The position numbers were made by a program, and so were the translations under genes. Positions 1 through 12,099 of a stretch of DNA of 64,000 nucleotides are shown one piece after another; within the stretch, counting starts at the first letter, position 1, and each line of letters begins with the position of its first letter. The DNA lies in assembly GCA_948474755.1 (NCBI GenBank), contig CAOLHI010000955.1, positions 248,001 through 312,000 on the forward strand, given 5' to 3'. The notes beneath the pieces are model-generated. The model did not search any database. It saw only the letters and a program-made list of their open reading frames with translations, and was not told where the DNA came from. The stretch comes from Ctenosaura bakeri. Lineage: Eukaryota > Chordata > Lepidosauria > Squamata > Iguanidae.

Positions 1-559
1 TTGCTCCTTAATTCAAAACTTGGGAACTATCTGTTGTTGCACTCCCTGCATATTCTCAGTGACACTTCAGTTTGTTGTATGAAGTTATCACATATGTTAC
101 TCGTTCTAAAAGTAGGCATGCCTTAACGGCCAAAGATGGGAAGAAATGGAGCTAAATGGATGTATGTGAATAAACTGAAGCTTAGTCCGAACAAAGATGA
201 AAATCTGTCAGCAAGAAAGCTACCCAGAGATTGGGATTGCAAGCCTTTCTGGATGGGCTTGCATAACCCTCTGAAATCTTGGTGGTGCTCTTAGATGCAC
301 CAGGAAGCCCACATAGCAGCTTGGGTCAGGAGCAGCCTTGTTTGGCTTCAGCTGATGTACCAGCTTTGCCCAACTTTGTTAGGAAAGGGTGATTTGGGTC
401 ATAAAAATTAATGCTTTAATTACCTTCTCATTAGACTACCGAAATATGCTTGAAGTGGGGCTGCTCTTGAAGACTGTTTGGCTGCAACATTTTGTACTAG
501 CTGTAGTTGCCAAACTGTTGTTTGTCATAACCTTTAGAGACCACCTATCACCAGGCTTG
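1..559. other. Intergenic, nothing recognised
   Basis: AT-rich non-coding sequence. I see no exon-like open frame with splice signals and no repeat I can name. Confidence 0.5.
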
Positions 560-830
560 CACTAACTACCACAACTTCTACGTTGCATCAGCTCTTAATC
601 ACAATGTTAGTTTCAACACATAAAACTCTAAATGGCTTGGAGCCAGGATATCTGAAAGAGTGCCTTCTGCCATCTGAGCCTGCCCAGAATTTGAGACCCC
701 CAACAGATGCCCTCTTGTGCAACCAGCCAAATGAGTGGATGGTTTGTGGAGAACATGAGACAGGGTTTTCTCTGAAGCAAGGCTTTTACTGGAGAACTCT
801 CTCTTAAAGGGAACCAGCTGCCTGATTGCA
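560..830 (+). mobile_element. L2-like LINE relic (C-terminal reverse transcriptase region)
   Basis: An open frame (583-807) reads KTLNGLEPGYLKECLLPSEP followed by AQNLR. This resembles the 'YKALNGL.P.YL...L.PY.P.R.LRS' block near the C-terminus of L2/CR1-group LINE proteins. No catalytic motif remains and the element borders are unclear. It is a decayed fragment, not a gene. The family assignment rests on this one block. Confidence 0.4.
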
Positions 831-1798
831 TTATTCCATACAGTCTTTGGTTTTTAAAACTAGTGTTGCTCTTTGGGCCGTTTTAATTATGTATGTGTGT
901 TTAAATGGGTTCTTAAAAAATGTTTTCATTTGTTTTAAAAGGATATTTTATCTAAGCATGCTTTATCTGTTGAACATCATCTTCAGAGCCTTGGCACTTT
1001 GAGATGAGATGTATACACAGATGGATGTGGCTAAAGGTTGAGGTGTGAAGCTAGCTTCTGCTAGAGTTTTGAATGAGGGCGGAAGGAAGAACTTCTCAAG
1101 CATAGGCTGGATCAGAAGAGCTGGGTTTGTGGAGCAGAGGAAGAGCTAGGTTTTGGAGGGAAAGGCAAAGAGAAGAACGGAAAAAGAACAAAACAAAGTG
1201 AGTCTTGGAACAGAATAAGTTGTGGGGAAGTCCCCCCCCGCCTCAAACATAAGACCAAGGCCCTCAAACAGCTAGGACCCTTTCAGAATACCAGGTTCTT
1301 TTCCTTTGAAAGGCAATTGTACCTCTTATGGGCTGGTATGACAATAAAGTGCTTGGAGTCTTTCTGTGGGGTGGAGTTACATCGTGCCACTCAATAGCTT
1401 TTTCCCTACAGACTATTATCTATATTATGTATTATCTATACTCTATATTATGGCATAATATGCCGTAATATAAGCTGCAGTAAATCCCTTTGTAACCTCC
1501 GTTTGAACAATAAATTTCCCTCAAACTCATCCTCTATTTCTTTCTCTCTTGGCTTCTGTCTCTCTCCTCCCACCTTTCACATTTTGACTTTATTTCCACT
1601 TCTCTCTTTATTTTTACCCATCTCCTTTTAATTATGAAATTAAGGTGAAGTGAGTGCAGAGAAGCATGGATTGTTAGGTGTCTACTGATTTAACCTGAAA
1701 ATACCACAGACTGAAGTGAAGGACATGTACAGTGGCTACAATGGGGGCCACTTTGCTGCAGTCACCCAGGGAAAATGCATTCTTGAAGCCATGGCCAT
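831..1798. other. Intergenic, nothing recognised
   Basis: Non-coding sequence with a short C-run near 1232 and an AT-rich stretch near 1400-1470 (alternating TATT/TCTA units). No gene or named repeat was seen. Confidence 0.5.
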
Positions 1799-1983
1799 GA
1801 CCATTTCCGCACTACAGTGTTATAGTGCTATTATTCCACTTTCAACATCCCATGGAATCCTGAGAGGCCTTTAGAATTCTCAGCCAGAGAGCTCTTTGGC
1901 CTCAGTAAGCTACAAACCCCAGAATTCCACGGGATGTTGAAAGTGCAATAAGAGTACTATAACAGTGTAGTGCGGAAATGGCC
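1799..1983. mobile_element. Harbinger-like palindromic MITE, family M1
   Basis: Short palindromic element. The left end has CCATTTCCGCACTACA and the right end its inverse TGTAGTGCGGAAATGG; the arms continue inward with TATTCCACTTTCAAC and its inverse. The flanking triplets are CAT and TAT, compatible with a decayed 3-bp duplication. At least five other copies lie in the window (20634, 31392, 37641, 53390, 57995). Confidence 0.75.
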
Positions 1984-3045
1984 TATGTTTTCCTCCAACA
2001 GAATAACATGGCTGAAGGTAAAACTAGTGGGGAAATCATAGAAACATCACAGAATCAAAGCAAGGATTAAGCAGTGTGGAAAAGTGCAAGCTCCTGATGT
2101 ACATACTAGGTATGAGAAAGAAGAAAATACAACAGGAGTTGGCAGGTTCCTGGGAGAAACAGGAAGGCTCCATTGCTTTGTGGCAATAGTGCAAATGAAT
2201 TTTTCCAGACACATGTGCACATGTGCATATACCTCCGAAGTGTGAAAAATTTCACAACTGCTGACAAGTGTTCAGGGTGGTGAGAGGAACCCTCAACAAT
2301 GATGTGGTACTTCATGCCATATTTTCAAGAAGTACAAGTGCTGAAAAAAGCATCCCTTAAGAGCATCAGTGCAAGAGCAGCAGCAGACCTTCCTCTTCAA
2401 CAGAAGATAATCTCACTTGTGCAAACAACTGAGTGGATGGTGGGAAGGTATGTGTGATTTCTCCCTGCTCCCACTCCTTTCTTTGAGGAGGAGAAATTCT
2501 CCATTTATATTAAGATCTTGGCATACATGAGCAGGGACACTTTGGAAGAGGGAGACCTTGAGACTGACAAGCAGATCATTAAGAATTTTATTTTGTTTGT
2601 ATGTGCCTTTTAAAGTAACCATAAATACAATGCACTGAAATTGTTAAGAAGAAGGAGAAGTAATATGACAACTGAAGCAGTCGGTGATATTACTGCCATA
2701 CAGACCATGGCAAATTCATAAATGAAATACTGTAAAACTGATAAAGCAAAAACACAATTTTACTTTATTGGGGGCAGAAAATGAGTGGTTTGTGGAACGT
2801 GGAACCATCAAGTACCATAGAAACCAGTTTGGGGGACACATGAAGCCTGCTCCAATGTATGTTTGCCAAGTTTGAAGTGTATAGCACCTCCTGATTCAAA
2901 ATCTGGAGTTAGGGATAAATAATGGCCTTCTTGCTGATGACACTACTTTATATGGTGTGGGAGAAAGCAAAAAATAAATGAAAAAGACTTCCAGAAGGAT
3001 CTCCAAACTGGGGTGATGGGCATTAAAATGGCAAGTGAAAATATA
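1984..3045. other. Intergenic, nothing recognised
   Basis: Non-coding sequence. The open frames here are short, overlap on both strands and match no family I know. Confidence 0.45.
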
Positions 3046-3349
3046 CAGTCTTCCCTCCACATTTGTGGGTTTGACCTTTATGAATTTGATTATTTGCAAG
3101 GTGTGTGCCTGCTTCCCACCCACATTCTCATCCTCCCATTCCCTTGCATTTTGCTGGGTGTGGAGAAAGAAGGCAAGCATGCACCAAAGTAAAAGGCAAA
3201 GGAATAGGAGGGGGGAGACATGCGTGCAGTTTATATGCCAGAGCAAAAGGCAAGGGAATGGGAGGGGGAGTGTGGGGGTTAGTTGTGTTTTTCCCCCACT
3301 TTTATTGGTTCTGCACCCCAAACCCTCATGAAAGTGGAGGGTAAAATGG
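3046..3349. mobile_element. pogo/Tigger-like MITE, family P1, degraded copy
   Basis: Starts after a TA with CAGTCTTCCCTCCACATTT. It ends with AAAGTGGAGGG, the inverse of the conserved CCCTCCAC core. The same termini and the same TTTGTGGGTTT / GATTATT internal words occur in the copies at 34759 and 48126. The right end is eroded. Confidence 0.55.
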
Positions 3350-3599
3350 TGCATACTGAGGCTAAGATATAAAAAAATCTGAGCAACTGGCTAAGAATGA
3401 GGTCATGGGATTGTAGTTGATAGCACAATGAAAATATAAAATATTTGTACCATGGTGAGGCAACTATAGCAGGTAGATTTAAAGTATGGACAACATACTG
3501 TTGTTGAATGCCCTTCATCAACATTGTGGATAACTATATTTAGAAATCCATCTCTTGGAAAGTAATTTTGTGTTGACAGACATTTCATTGGTTCCCCAG

Positions 3600-3890
3600 T
3601 TTCATTATATATTTATTATTTTATTTATTTTACTCATTTATACCCCCCTTTCTCCCAATAATGGGACTCAGGGCAGCTAACAAATATCTAAAAACAATAA
3701 AGATTAAAACTATATGAGTTATTTAAAAAGTGAATGAAACAATTTATCAGATTAAAACATTACACATTAAAACAATAAAAATCATTAAAAGGCCATATAC
3801 AAACCTTGAAAACAGCACCGCATAGCATTAACCCGCACCCAGTCAGTTTTTAAAAACCTGGCTCCGTAAAAATGTTTTGACTTGCCGAAG
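3600..3890 (-). mobile_element. L2-like LINE 3' end relic
   Basis: On the + strand a TTTATT-rich tail is followed by ACCCCCCTTTCTCCCAATAA, a GGGACTCAGGGCAGCTAACA block and an A-rich stretch. This is the inverse of the 3' UTR of an L2-like reptile LINE. The same block order recurs at 10026-10477, where remnants of coding sequence are also visible. Confidence 0.5.
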
Positions 3891-4199
3891 GAAGGAGAGT
3901 GAGTAGGGCACCATTATATCATGGTACAACCCCTTTTTGTCAACACTTGGAGGCAACTAAATGCGTCTTTAGCACCTTTTCACTGATTGCTATGAACGGG
4001 CTCACAATGTTAATAAATTCAGGACGTACAGCTTTTACACTGAATCCTTTTGTTCTGAGTAGGGATGAATACCTCGACTATTTCATCTTCACATGCAGGA
4101 ATGAATACTCATAGTAGTGTTCTCCACTCTGTAGAAGAAAAGGAACATTCCTCCGGTGTATTCTCCTCATATTGAAACATCCTGAAGAGTTGCAAAGGA

Positions 4200-4460
4200 A
4201 GCATTCTGCATAGAAAAGATTTGTAGTGCAAAAACTTTTTTTATGTGTACAAAATGAGGTCTCCTATGCAAAAAACAGAAAACAGTTTTTTCCCCCAAAG
4301 AATCCCACATGTTTCTATGCAGAATCATTTCTTCTAAACACTTTGAGATGTTGGAATACTGGGAGAAAATTGTGCAAGATTCTTCTTGTTCTAGTCTCCT
4401 TCCTGACAGGGTTTTCTGACTTTTGGGAACCCCCATTTTTCAAGCTTGGAACAATTAATT
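4200..4460. repeat. Unclassified dispersed repeat U1, copy 1
   Basis: Shares an ordered series of blocks with 25893-26215, including the 14-mer GGAGAAAATTGTGC followed by A/GATTCT, then a 'TTTTC..CCT...TGAC/TAACTG' stretch and a 'TTTTC/GATCTTGAA' end. No termini, coding capacity or family are apparent. Confidence 0.45.
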
Positions 4461-6126
4461 TTTCTCTTTAGTTCTGAGTAATATTGTCTCATACAACCTG
4501 ATGTGATTGGTTAAGTAGCACTGAGCTGTTAAAACCCCCATTTTGGAACCCAAATTTAAATGAATGAATATTGAGCAGGATCCTAATTAGACTGGTTTGG
4601 ATCCTAACCTGCTTCTCCAGTCACCCAAAGCAGAGGGGATTTCTGCCAGCCCTGCTCTATCTGGAGCTTCCTGTGCTATATAGCACATCTTTCCTAAAGA
4701 TTTCCAACCACCAATAGTAGCTTTTGGGAGTTGCATAAGGAGCTGAAGGGGGAGAGCTTCACTTTGTAAACCCTTTTGTGGAAAGGAAGTTGGACCAAAA
4801 CCATTATAGTTATCTTATTGATTCTGGACAAATTACGTAGGAAACATCCTTCTTTCCTAGGGAAAGCTGTGGTAAAGTTAGCAAATCTCACATATTTCAA
4901 AGGCGAAAGGGCTCTTGCTGCTATATTCTTTTCACAAAATTGCACATTAGGTCAAAAGGTTATATCTATGGAGAAGTTCCTCAGAGGTATATGTTTGTTT
5001 TAGAACTGTGATAACTCTTCTTCCGCTGGAAGTTGACCCACTGATAGATTCAGATAATCCATCCTCATGATCTATGATCATACCCCAAATCTTGCCTAAT
5101 TCATTTGCTATGTGTCCTGTGCTCTCTGAAGGGGAAAGAACCGGTCAGCTGGTAGTTACTACACAAAACTACTGATGGTCATTAACCACCACCCCCCAGC
5201 CATGTTTTGCAAGCAGGCCCATTGACAAAGCATGCCCTTGACAGATTGCAGGTTCCAAACAATTCTCTTCAGGGCAAGTACATAAGTTAAACAGATAAAT
5301 GCATCTATAAAAGATATGCTGCCTTACCTTGTATCCGTTACTGGAAATGGCTTACAAAATCTATCCCTCTAGTAACAGAACTTCAGAACTAAAAAGACAA
5401 GAAGCTGAGTAGGGGAGTAGGGAACATGTAACATAATCTCTCTTCTCCTCTGTCCCTTCGAAAGGGGTTGAAAGAAAATAGGGGAGATAACTCCTCAGGC
5501 AGGGGTCATCTACTCATGCTGCTGTCCATCATTTTTATTCAAAAACAAAAACAGCAGTATTAGGTGTTTTCTTTCAAATATGAGTTTAATGTCGTGCTTA
5601 GCTATGCCTTTAGTTAGAATGGAGACCTGTTTTGTATTAGTGGTTTTGAGATACCTCTATTATCTTGTCCCCACAAGGAGTGAAGTGGCCCATTCAGACT
5701 ACGCAATGGTCAACGACAGGGGTGGGTGACTGTGGAGGTGCAGAGGTTATCCTTCTCCATGTGTCCCGCATGTGAACAAGCATCACGTTGCAGCATACAA
5801 GGCATAGCATCACTTCTGACTGCCATTTTGGCTCATCCTGGCTTTTTGATTTTTGTGGAACTCTGGGGTCGGAGAGGTAAACTGGCACATTTGCAGCTAC
5901 TTTTGGGAGGTTTAGCTGGTACTGGAGTGAAAAATCATTCCAAAGTAAGTTTTTTTTTAACAAAACAATCATTTTGGAGTTCCAGGAGCTGCATGTGTCA
6001 CGTGAGCTGGATTTTTTTGCCCCTATTCTGGCCTATAGCATTCTCATCTGTTCTTACACTTACGTTATTGGGTTACCAGGCTTTAGGGCAGTGGTTGAGG
6101 AGAATTTGCTGTGCTTTCCTGTGTCT
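4461..6126. other. Intergenic, nothing recognised
   Basis: Non-coding sequence. The open frame at 5726-6139 (+) has no recognisable domain and no splice context, so I treat it as chance. Confidence 0.45.
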
Positions 6127-6650
6127 CATAGAATCATAGAGTTGGAAGAGACCCCAGGGGCCATCCAGTCCAACCCCCTGCCATGCAGGAACACCCATCA
6201 AAGCACTCTCAACAGATGGCCATCCAGCCTCTGCTTAAAAACCTCCAAAGAGGGAGACTCCACCACACTCCATTGAGGCAGCATATTCCACTGCTGGACA
6301 GCTCTGACTATCAGGAAGTTCTTCCTGAGGTTCAGGTAGAATCTCCTTTCTTGCAGCTTGAATCCATTGCTCCTTGTCCTAGTCCCTGGAGCAGTGGAAA
6401 ACAAGCCTGCTCCCTCCTTGACATGACACCCCTTCAAATATTTAAGCATGGCTATCATGTCCCTTCTTAACCTTCTCTTCTGCAGACTAAACATCCCCAG
6501 CTCCCAAAGCTGCTCCTCATAGGGCATGGCTTCCAGACCCTTCACCATTTTGGTCGTGCTCCTTTGGGCATGCTGCAGCTTGTCGATATTTTTCTTGAAA
6601 TGAGGAGCCCAGAACTGGATACAGTATTCCAAATGAGGTCTAACTAATGC
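6127..6650 (-). mobile_element. CR1 LINE 3' fragment
   Basis: The - strand encodes the C-terminal part of a CR1 reverse transcriptase protein: EYCIQFWAPHFKKNIDKLQH, then MVKGLEAMPYEEQL, FSLQKRRLRRDMIAMLKYLK and SPSLEVFKQRLDGH. The + strand left edge is ATAGAATCATAGAGTTGGAA, the inverse of the canonical CR1 3' terminus. A typical 5'-truncated CR1 copy, inactive. Confidence 0.9.
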
Positions 6651-6659
6651 AACAGGAGC

Positions 6660-8003
6660 AACAGATCTCAGGGTGTGTTGTATTGGGGAAAGATAATGTT
6701 CCCATTTTTTAAAAATGTGATTTTAAAACTTGGGCATTATATCCAACCATTTTTAGCTGTGGCCAGGTTTGTTGGGGTCTGCATGAAGATGTTAGCACGT
6801 GTCTTGCAATTATGGAATGCTGGTGCCTCAAAAACGCAGGACCGCAAAGAAGCACTGTAGGTGCGTGCAGTTGTGCCTTTTGTCCGATTCTACGCACCAG
6901 GTTCACAACTGGGAAATCTTTTTCTTGTTTAAGCCTTAGCAGCAGCAGCAGTCTTTGCAGAAAACCTTTACTGAGGGTTGGCAGGCAGCCTGCCACAAGT
7001 CCCAGCAGCAGCGTGGTATCTGGAAAGGCTCCTTATGAACCATGTGTGCTGTAGATAAAACAATGTGAAATGTGTGTCCACCTACCAGAGCTACTGGGTA
7101 TATTTTGTGAGCTATCCAGTCACTAACATTTCTTTATTTTTCGGTGGCTCTGAATATCACATTACCTGGTTAGCTGCATTTCACATTTATTCAGGGACTG
7201 TTTATCCAAATTCCTCTCACACTCATTTCCACTATCATATATCCTGGAAACAGTTGTGTTCCACACCCCAAATTTTGCCTGCCTCTTTACATGACAGTAT
7301 ACCCTTGTGACAGTAGAAGGTCTTGGCCCCAGTCTCAAGTTTGGCCCTGAAATCTGAAGGAATGAGGTGCTGCTACTGGGCTGGCTATGGGACTGGTGAT
7401 GTGGGGTGGAAATGGAATCCCTCCTGCGTGTGATGCCTTGTTCCATCACTTGTTCTCCTTAAATGTTGCCCTGCAATAATCAGTTTTATAATCCTAGGTA
7501 TAAGAATGTTTAAAATTAAGTTTTCATGCCTCCCTGGTTTGCCAAACTTAGCTCTAAGGCACATCTTCCCCAGGATGCTTTTCGGCAAAGTAAATAAATG
7601 GGAAATAAAGTGTAGCCTTCCCAGAGCTCCATGAAATAATGACTTTCACTGTGGCAGCTTTGTTTTTCAGTATCATAGAAACAAACACTTTTCTAATCTT
7701 TGGGCTGTATTTTGATTCTGTAACTTCTCCAATGCCTGTAGCAGTACCCTTATTGCTGTAGTCCCTATCCAGCTTGTTTGTTTGTTTGTTTTTAGATGTT
7801 CGCTCCTGAAGGGCACAAAGCAAAAAAAAAAGATGGGGGTGGTGAAAGGAAGGAAGAGGGGAGAAAAGAAAATGGGTGAAATAGAGAAGGGAGACAAAAA
7901 CTATAATGAGAATAAAACAGAGCTTGGAGAGTGTCAGTGTTAAAACTGATTTGCTCATGTCAGTTTTAAACTGAAGTCAATTTATTGATGTCAGTTGCTT
8001 TAG
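6660..8003. other. Intergenic, nothing recognised
   Basis: Non-coding. Contains a short TTTG run near 7780 and a purine-rich tract near 7820-7890 that gives long low-complexity open frames on the opposite strand. No gene recognised. Confidence 0.45.
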
Positions 8004-8240
8004 TAAGAGCCAGTGTGGTGTAGCTTGACTGTTGGACTAGGACTCTGAATTTGTACCAGGATTTGAATCCTTGCTTAGCCATGGAAACCTACTGCGTGAC
8101 CTTGGGCAAGCCACACGTTCCTCGGCCTGAGAGGAAGGCAGTGTCAAACCTCTGAACAAATCTTGCCAAAAAACCCCATGGTAAGGTTGCCATAAGTCAA
8201 AAACAATTTGAAGGCAAACAATGACAACAACATCAACAAA
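8004..8240 (+). mobile_element. Sauria-type tRNA-derived SINE
   Basis: The head GCCAGTGTGGTGTAGC is followed by the B-box-like GGATTTGAATCC, the body CTTGGGCAAGCCACA and the tail CCATAAGTCAAAAACAATTT ending in GAAGGCAAACAATGACAACA. The tail resembles the 3' end of Bov-B LINEs, which mobilise this family in squamates. It is full length but point-mutated. Confidence 0.85.
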
Positions 8241-10025
8241 ATTTAATTCATTGGTGTAACTGTTAATAATAAATAGGTTTGTGTTGGTGACATATGTGTT
8301 ACTAGGCTGTACACCCCTACAATTTGATATGGTTTAATTGGCAAAATATGATTCAATTGGCAAAGATATATTAATTGGCATTGCTATAAAATGTACCTTC
8401 ATTTTACTGTATGGCCAAGCTGGACAAGAGGAAGATGCTGGCCAAACACGTGTCCTGCAAAGTAGGTCAGAAACCTCCTCTAGGCATAGCCAGTTCATAG
8501 TCAGTAAATCACCAGGTAACTCCAGAGATAATAGGCTTAAGCTAGTCTTAATGACTCTGCCTTTTGGGCAATAGCGACTGGGATGTTCCTGCCAAACTGC
8601 TAATTGTTTCAACCCCTCTTCCCACTGAACTGTAAATTTCTTCATTGTCCTCATGCCTATCCAACCATTACAGAGCTATAATGATGTCCATTAGTCCTTT
8701 GTCACCTAACGCTAAGATTGTTAATCCATTCCGGACCTCTTTGTCTACTCTCTGAACTTCATTGTTCGCTCAGCCAGATAGCCATTCACACCCATGCCCT
8801 CCAGGCAAAAATTGTGTATAAAATCCCCAGTTTTACCCAATTAGATGCAGCATATTGCTTGCTGGTGACCATACTGCCACTCTGATTTCCAGTTATGTAA
8901 CATCCTTAGACACGAGTCTAAGCCACATCACTGCTTCTTTGCTGTTGTCTGAAACCAGTAAATATTATTCGCTACATCCTGAATCTTGCTCTCCAAAATC
9001 TTTCCTCCCTTTTTCCTTCAATTAGCCTTGTGTGAGTGTGTGACCATTTGGATCTTGTGTGTGTGTAATCAATTCCCCAATAAAATACATTTGAACTTAC
9101 TTTTGAATTTCTGGCTGATTCTTCCCTGCAAAGAATCTGTAAACATTGGTGGAAAGGTCTTGCTAGGTTACCCCCCTCTCACAGCCCTTCTAATTTGAGC
9201 TAATTCTACACCTTCGCATGGAGGTACTGGCATTGCAGGTGGACCCCTGAGTCATCCATGTTTTGGTGTAATATATGTCATCATAACCCTTGGCTGATCC
9301 AGTGTATGTACAGTGAATAAGTGAATGACATTGCTTAAGGAGATATCCTGTACCTCACTACTCAGTTTTGTCATCTCTTATGCATAAGAGCAGCCAGAAG
9401 GCTTCCTTCTCCCAGCCAGAGATTAAGAAAAGGCCTATTGCTGGGCACATACCCTTCCTCTCTGGTGTGCAAGAATGGCTGTAAAATGTCCAGGTGCTTT
9501 CCTGTGCCAATTCAGTGTCTGGGAGAACAGAACTGGGGAGAAAGCGGAGATATGAGAATGGCATAAGTACAGAAATGGACATTTATGCTCTACCATGAAT
9601 GTTATGAATCTAGGCCAATGCATTAGTAACATGTTAGCTTTTTAAAGTTCTCTTTAACATGTTTGAATTGTTGAATATGTTTTTATCTTACTTAAATTAT
9701 TTATTGTTTATCAACCCTTTAATATTTTTGTTATTTAATGATTTTAATAACAGCTTGTAACATAATTATTAAAACATCTGATGCATTAGAAGTAATGAAT
9801 TAATAATTGATTCCCCCCGCCCCAAGCTCTGGAATAGAGTAGCAAGCTTTTTGAAATCAGCCTTGCCAGGAACAAGAATTAAAAGCAACTTTTTTTTTCT
9901 TTTTTGGGGAGGAGGAGAGGGGCCCTACAAATCTTGCAACTAATAGTATAGAGGGGTGTGGCAAGGGATTATATAGACAGAATTGAGAGGTCTATGGAGG
10001 CACCCACTCTAAGGATGTCTGAGAG
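8241..10025. other. Intergenic, nothing firm
   Basis: Mostly AT-rich non-coding sequence. A GTGTGTG run lies near 9033-9065. Around 9825-9890 the phrase LWNRVASFLKSALP can be read on the + strand and could be a trace of an L2-like protein, but it is too short to call. Confidence 0.4.
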
Positions 10026-10477
10026 TTATTATTATTTATTATTTTATTCATTTATATCTGGACTTTCTCCCAATAATGGGGCGAAAAGCAGCTAACAACA
10101 TATTTAAAAACAATACAGATTAAAAAGTTTACAGAACTTCAGAAGTATAAATATAAAGATTATTTGAAAAGCAATTAAACAGTTTATAAAGTTAAGAGCT
10201 GAGACACTAAGAACATTAAAATGAATTAAAAGACTATGCAGATCACAATACAGCACTGCACATCATAGAAGCCTGTTCAGTTCATTTTCTTAACAGCTTG
10301 ATGGCACAAGAGTGTTTTCAGTTGCTGATAGAAGGAGGGCAAAGAGGGAGCCATCCTGGCCTTCCCAGGGAGGGAGTTCCAAAGATTGGGAGCTACCACT
10401 AGAAGGCCCTCTTCCCTGCTCCCACCAAACAAGGCCAAGAAGGTGGTCAGATGGAGAGAAGATCTTAGAGCTCTACA
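10026..10477 (-). mobile_element. L2-like LINE 3' end (host of a nested hAT)
   Basis: The - strand reads VVAPNLWNSLPGKARMAPSL then SFYQQLKTLL, the end of an L2/CR1-group reverse transcriptase protein. It is followed downstream by the A-rich 3' UTR and TTTATT tail seen at the left edge. Just upstream in the element's own direction it is interrupted by the hAT at 10486. Sequence right of 12100 may be its continuation. Confidence 0.7.
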
Positions 10478-10713
10478 GTCTAAATCAGGCCTGCACAGGA
10501 TATGGTCCATGGGCCACACGCGGCCTGCGAAAGTATTCTGTGTGGCCCATAATGGGGAGGAGGAGAGGGAGGAGGAGAGGGAGGGGGACGAGATCACCTC
10601 TCCATTTCCCTCTGCCACCCGCCCCAGGTGTGATCGGGAAGGAAGAGAGCAAGGGAGACGAGGTACAGCTTCTTTTAAGAAGAATTAAAATAATGACGTT
10701 TGAGGTATTCATA

Positions 10714-10952
10714 TAGGCCTAAAAATCCTAAAGGCACCAGATCCCATCTGATTTCAGAAGCTAAGCAGGATCAGCTCTGGGTGGTACTTGGATGGGTGGC
10801 CACCAATAACCATCAGGCGCTGTAGGCTATATTTCAGGGCAAGGAACTGGCAAAAACACCTCTCAGTATTCCTTGCCTAAGAAAACCCTACGAAATTCAT
10901 GAGGTTGCCATAAGTTGGCAAGTGATTTGAACTCACATGTGCACACAGAAAA
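10714..10952 (+). mobile_element. 5S-rRNA-derived SINE (5S-Sauria type)
   Basis: The head preserves 5S rRNA: GATCCCATCTGATTTCAGAA, GCTAAGCAGGATCAG, GTACTTGGATGGGTGGCCAC, then GGCGCTGTAGGCT. The body contains AGTATTCCTTGCCTAAGAAA and the tail GGTTGCCATAAGTTGGCA of the Sauria/Bov-B type. A 9-bp duplication GTATTCATA flanks it (10705-10713 and 10953-10961). Confidence 0.88.
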
Positions 10953-11439
10953 GTATTCATAATTCAGCAGTGCTAGGATGATGTTTTAGGGCCCAGATTG
11001 TTCTTCCACCAGTGCCAGTTAAGGAGGGCAGCTAGCAGATGTCATTCTTTGTAAAAGTATCTTCCTAAGCCTGGTGCGGAGAAACTGTTATGTCAGAGTA
11101 TGTGTTATTGTTTGTTGACATCCAGCATGGGTAACCCTAAAAAATTTCCTTGGCATGGTATATAAATATTTTGCATTTACAGCTTATTTGGGTTATTTTT
11201 TATATATGTATTGCTTATTTTATTTTTGGCTTAGAAATTACCCAGTTGTTTGTTTACTGCTGTTGTCAATATGTTCACAAATAATATACTGTATTTATCA
11301 TGCAACATTGAGTAGCTCTGCTCCTTTTAAGACTCTACCTGTAAGAATATCCTAAAAATATATTCAAACTTACCAAAGTAATATTTTGTTTCTTAAGTAA
11401 TAAATGTAATAATTAAAATCTCCCTTTTTAAAAATATGG

Positions 11440-11974
11440 TTTATTTGCAAAATAGTTTAATCATTAATCAATCAATCAATAATTAATCAATTAATAATTA
11501 ATTAATGGTGAGAGGCCTGGAAGCCATGCCCTATGAGGATAGACTTAGAGAGCTGGGTATGTTTAGTCTGCAGAAGAGAAGGTTAAGAGGGGACATGATA
11601 GCCATGTTTAAATATTTGAAGGGATACCATGTAGAGGAAGGAGAGGGCTTGTTTTCTGTTGCTCCAGAGACCAGGACAAGGAGCAATGTATTCAAGCTGC
11701 AGGAAAGGAGATTCCACCTGAACCTCAGGAAGAACTTCCTGACAGTCAGGGCTGTCCGGCAGTGGAATCTGCTGCCTCGGAGTGTAGTGGAGTCTCCTTC
11801 CTTGGAGGTTTTTAAGCAGAGGCTTGATGGCCATCTGTCGGGAGTGCTTTGAGGGTGTTCCTGCAAGGCAGGGGGTTGGACTGGATGGCCCCTGTGGTCT
11901 CTTCCAACTCTACATTTCTATGATTCTATGAATCATTATAGTATAATTAATGATTAAACGATTTTGCAAATAAA
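11440..11974. repeat. AT-rich inverted repeat split by CR1
   Basis: The arms 11440-11468 and 11946-11974 are 29 bp each and complementary except at one position (core TTTGCAAAAT / ATTTTGCAAA). They belong to the hAT interior; the CR1 copy lies between them, as if inserted into the former loop. Confidence 0.75.
11500..11935 (+). mobile_element. CR1 LINE 3' fragment
   Basis: An open frame (11505-11852) encodes MVRGLEAMPYEDRLRELGMF, SLQKRRLRGDMIAMFKYLKG, then SPSLEVFKQRLDGH, the conserved CR1 C-terminus. It ends with CTTCCAACTCTACATTTCTA and the TGATTCTATGA terminus. Less mutated than the copy at 6127. 5'-truncated. Confidence 0.9.
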
Positions 11975-12099
11975 AAACGTTATTATACCATTATTATAAT
12001 TTTGCTTGGAAAGTGATGTGCTAAAAACCTATCTGCGGCCCAAAGAAATTTAGCCTGTTTAATTTTGGCCCTTACCTACTCCCAAGTTGTGCAGGTCTG

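Larger units (their letters stand above)
10486..12099. mobile_element. Non-autonomous hAT transposon with two nested insertions
   Basis: The left terminus CAGGCCTGCACA pairs with the right terminus TGTGCAGGTCTG (11 of 12 when inverted). Subterminal 'GCGGCC' and 'GGCCCAT/TTTGGCCC' blocks are also shared. Flanking octamers GTCTAAAT and ATCTAAGA keep a TCTAA core, compatible with a decayed 8-bp hAT duplication. There is no transposase frame. A 5S SINE (10714-10952) and a CR1 (11500-11935) sit inside. Confidence 0.6.

Noticed and set aside
2896..3354. 152-codon open frame on the - strand
   Set aside because: It largely overlaps a degraded pogo-like MITE and a purine-rich stretch; composition explains it.
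7554..7958. 134-codon - strand frame with hydrophobic N-terminus
   Set aside because: The hydrophobic stretch is the translation of a purine-rich (GGGAGA/AAGAAA) tract; no supporting context.
8004..8080. tRNA gene (also at 24399, 60388, and 63250-63335 on the - strand)
   Set aside because: A- and B-box-like words are present but no cloverleaf with intact arms; each is the head of a SINE.
10714..10830. 5S rRNA gene
   Set aside because: The 5S-like part is followed by a SINE body and tail and flanked by a target-site duplication, so it is a retroposon head.
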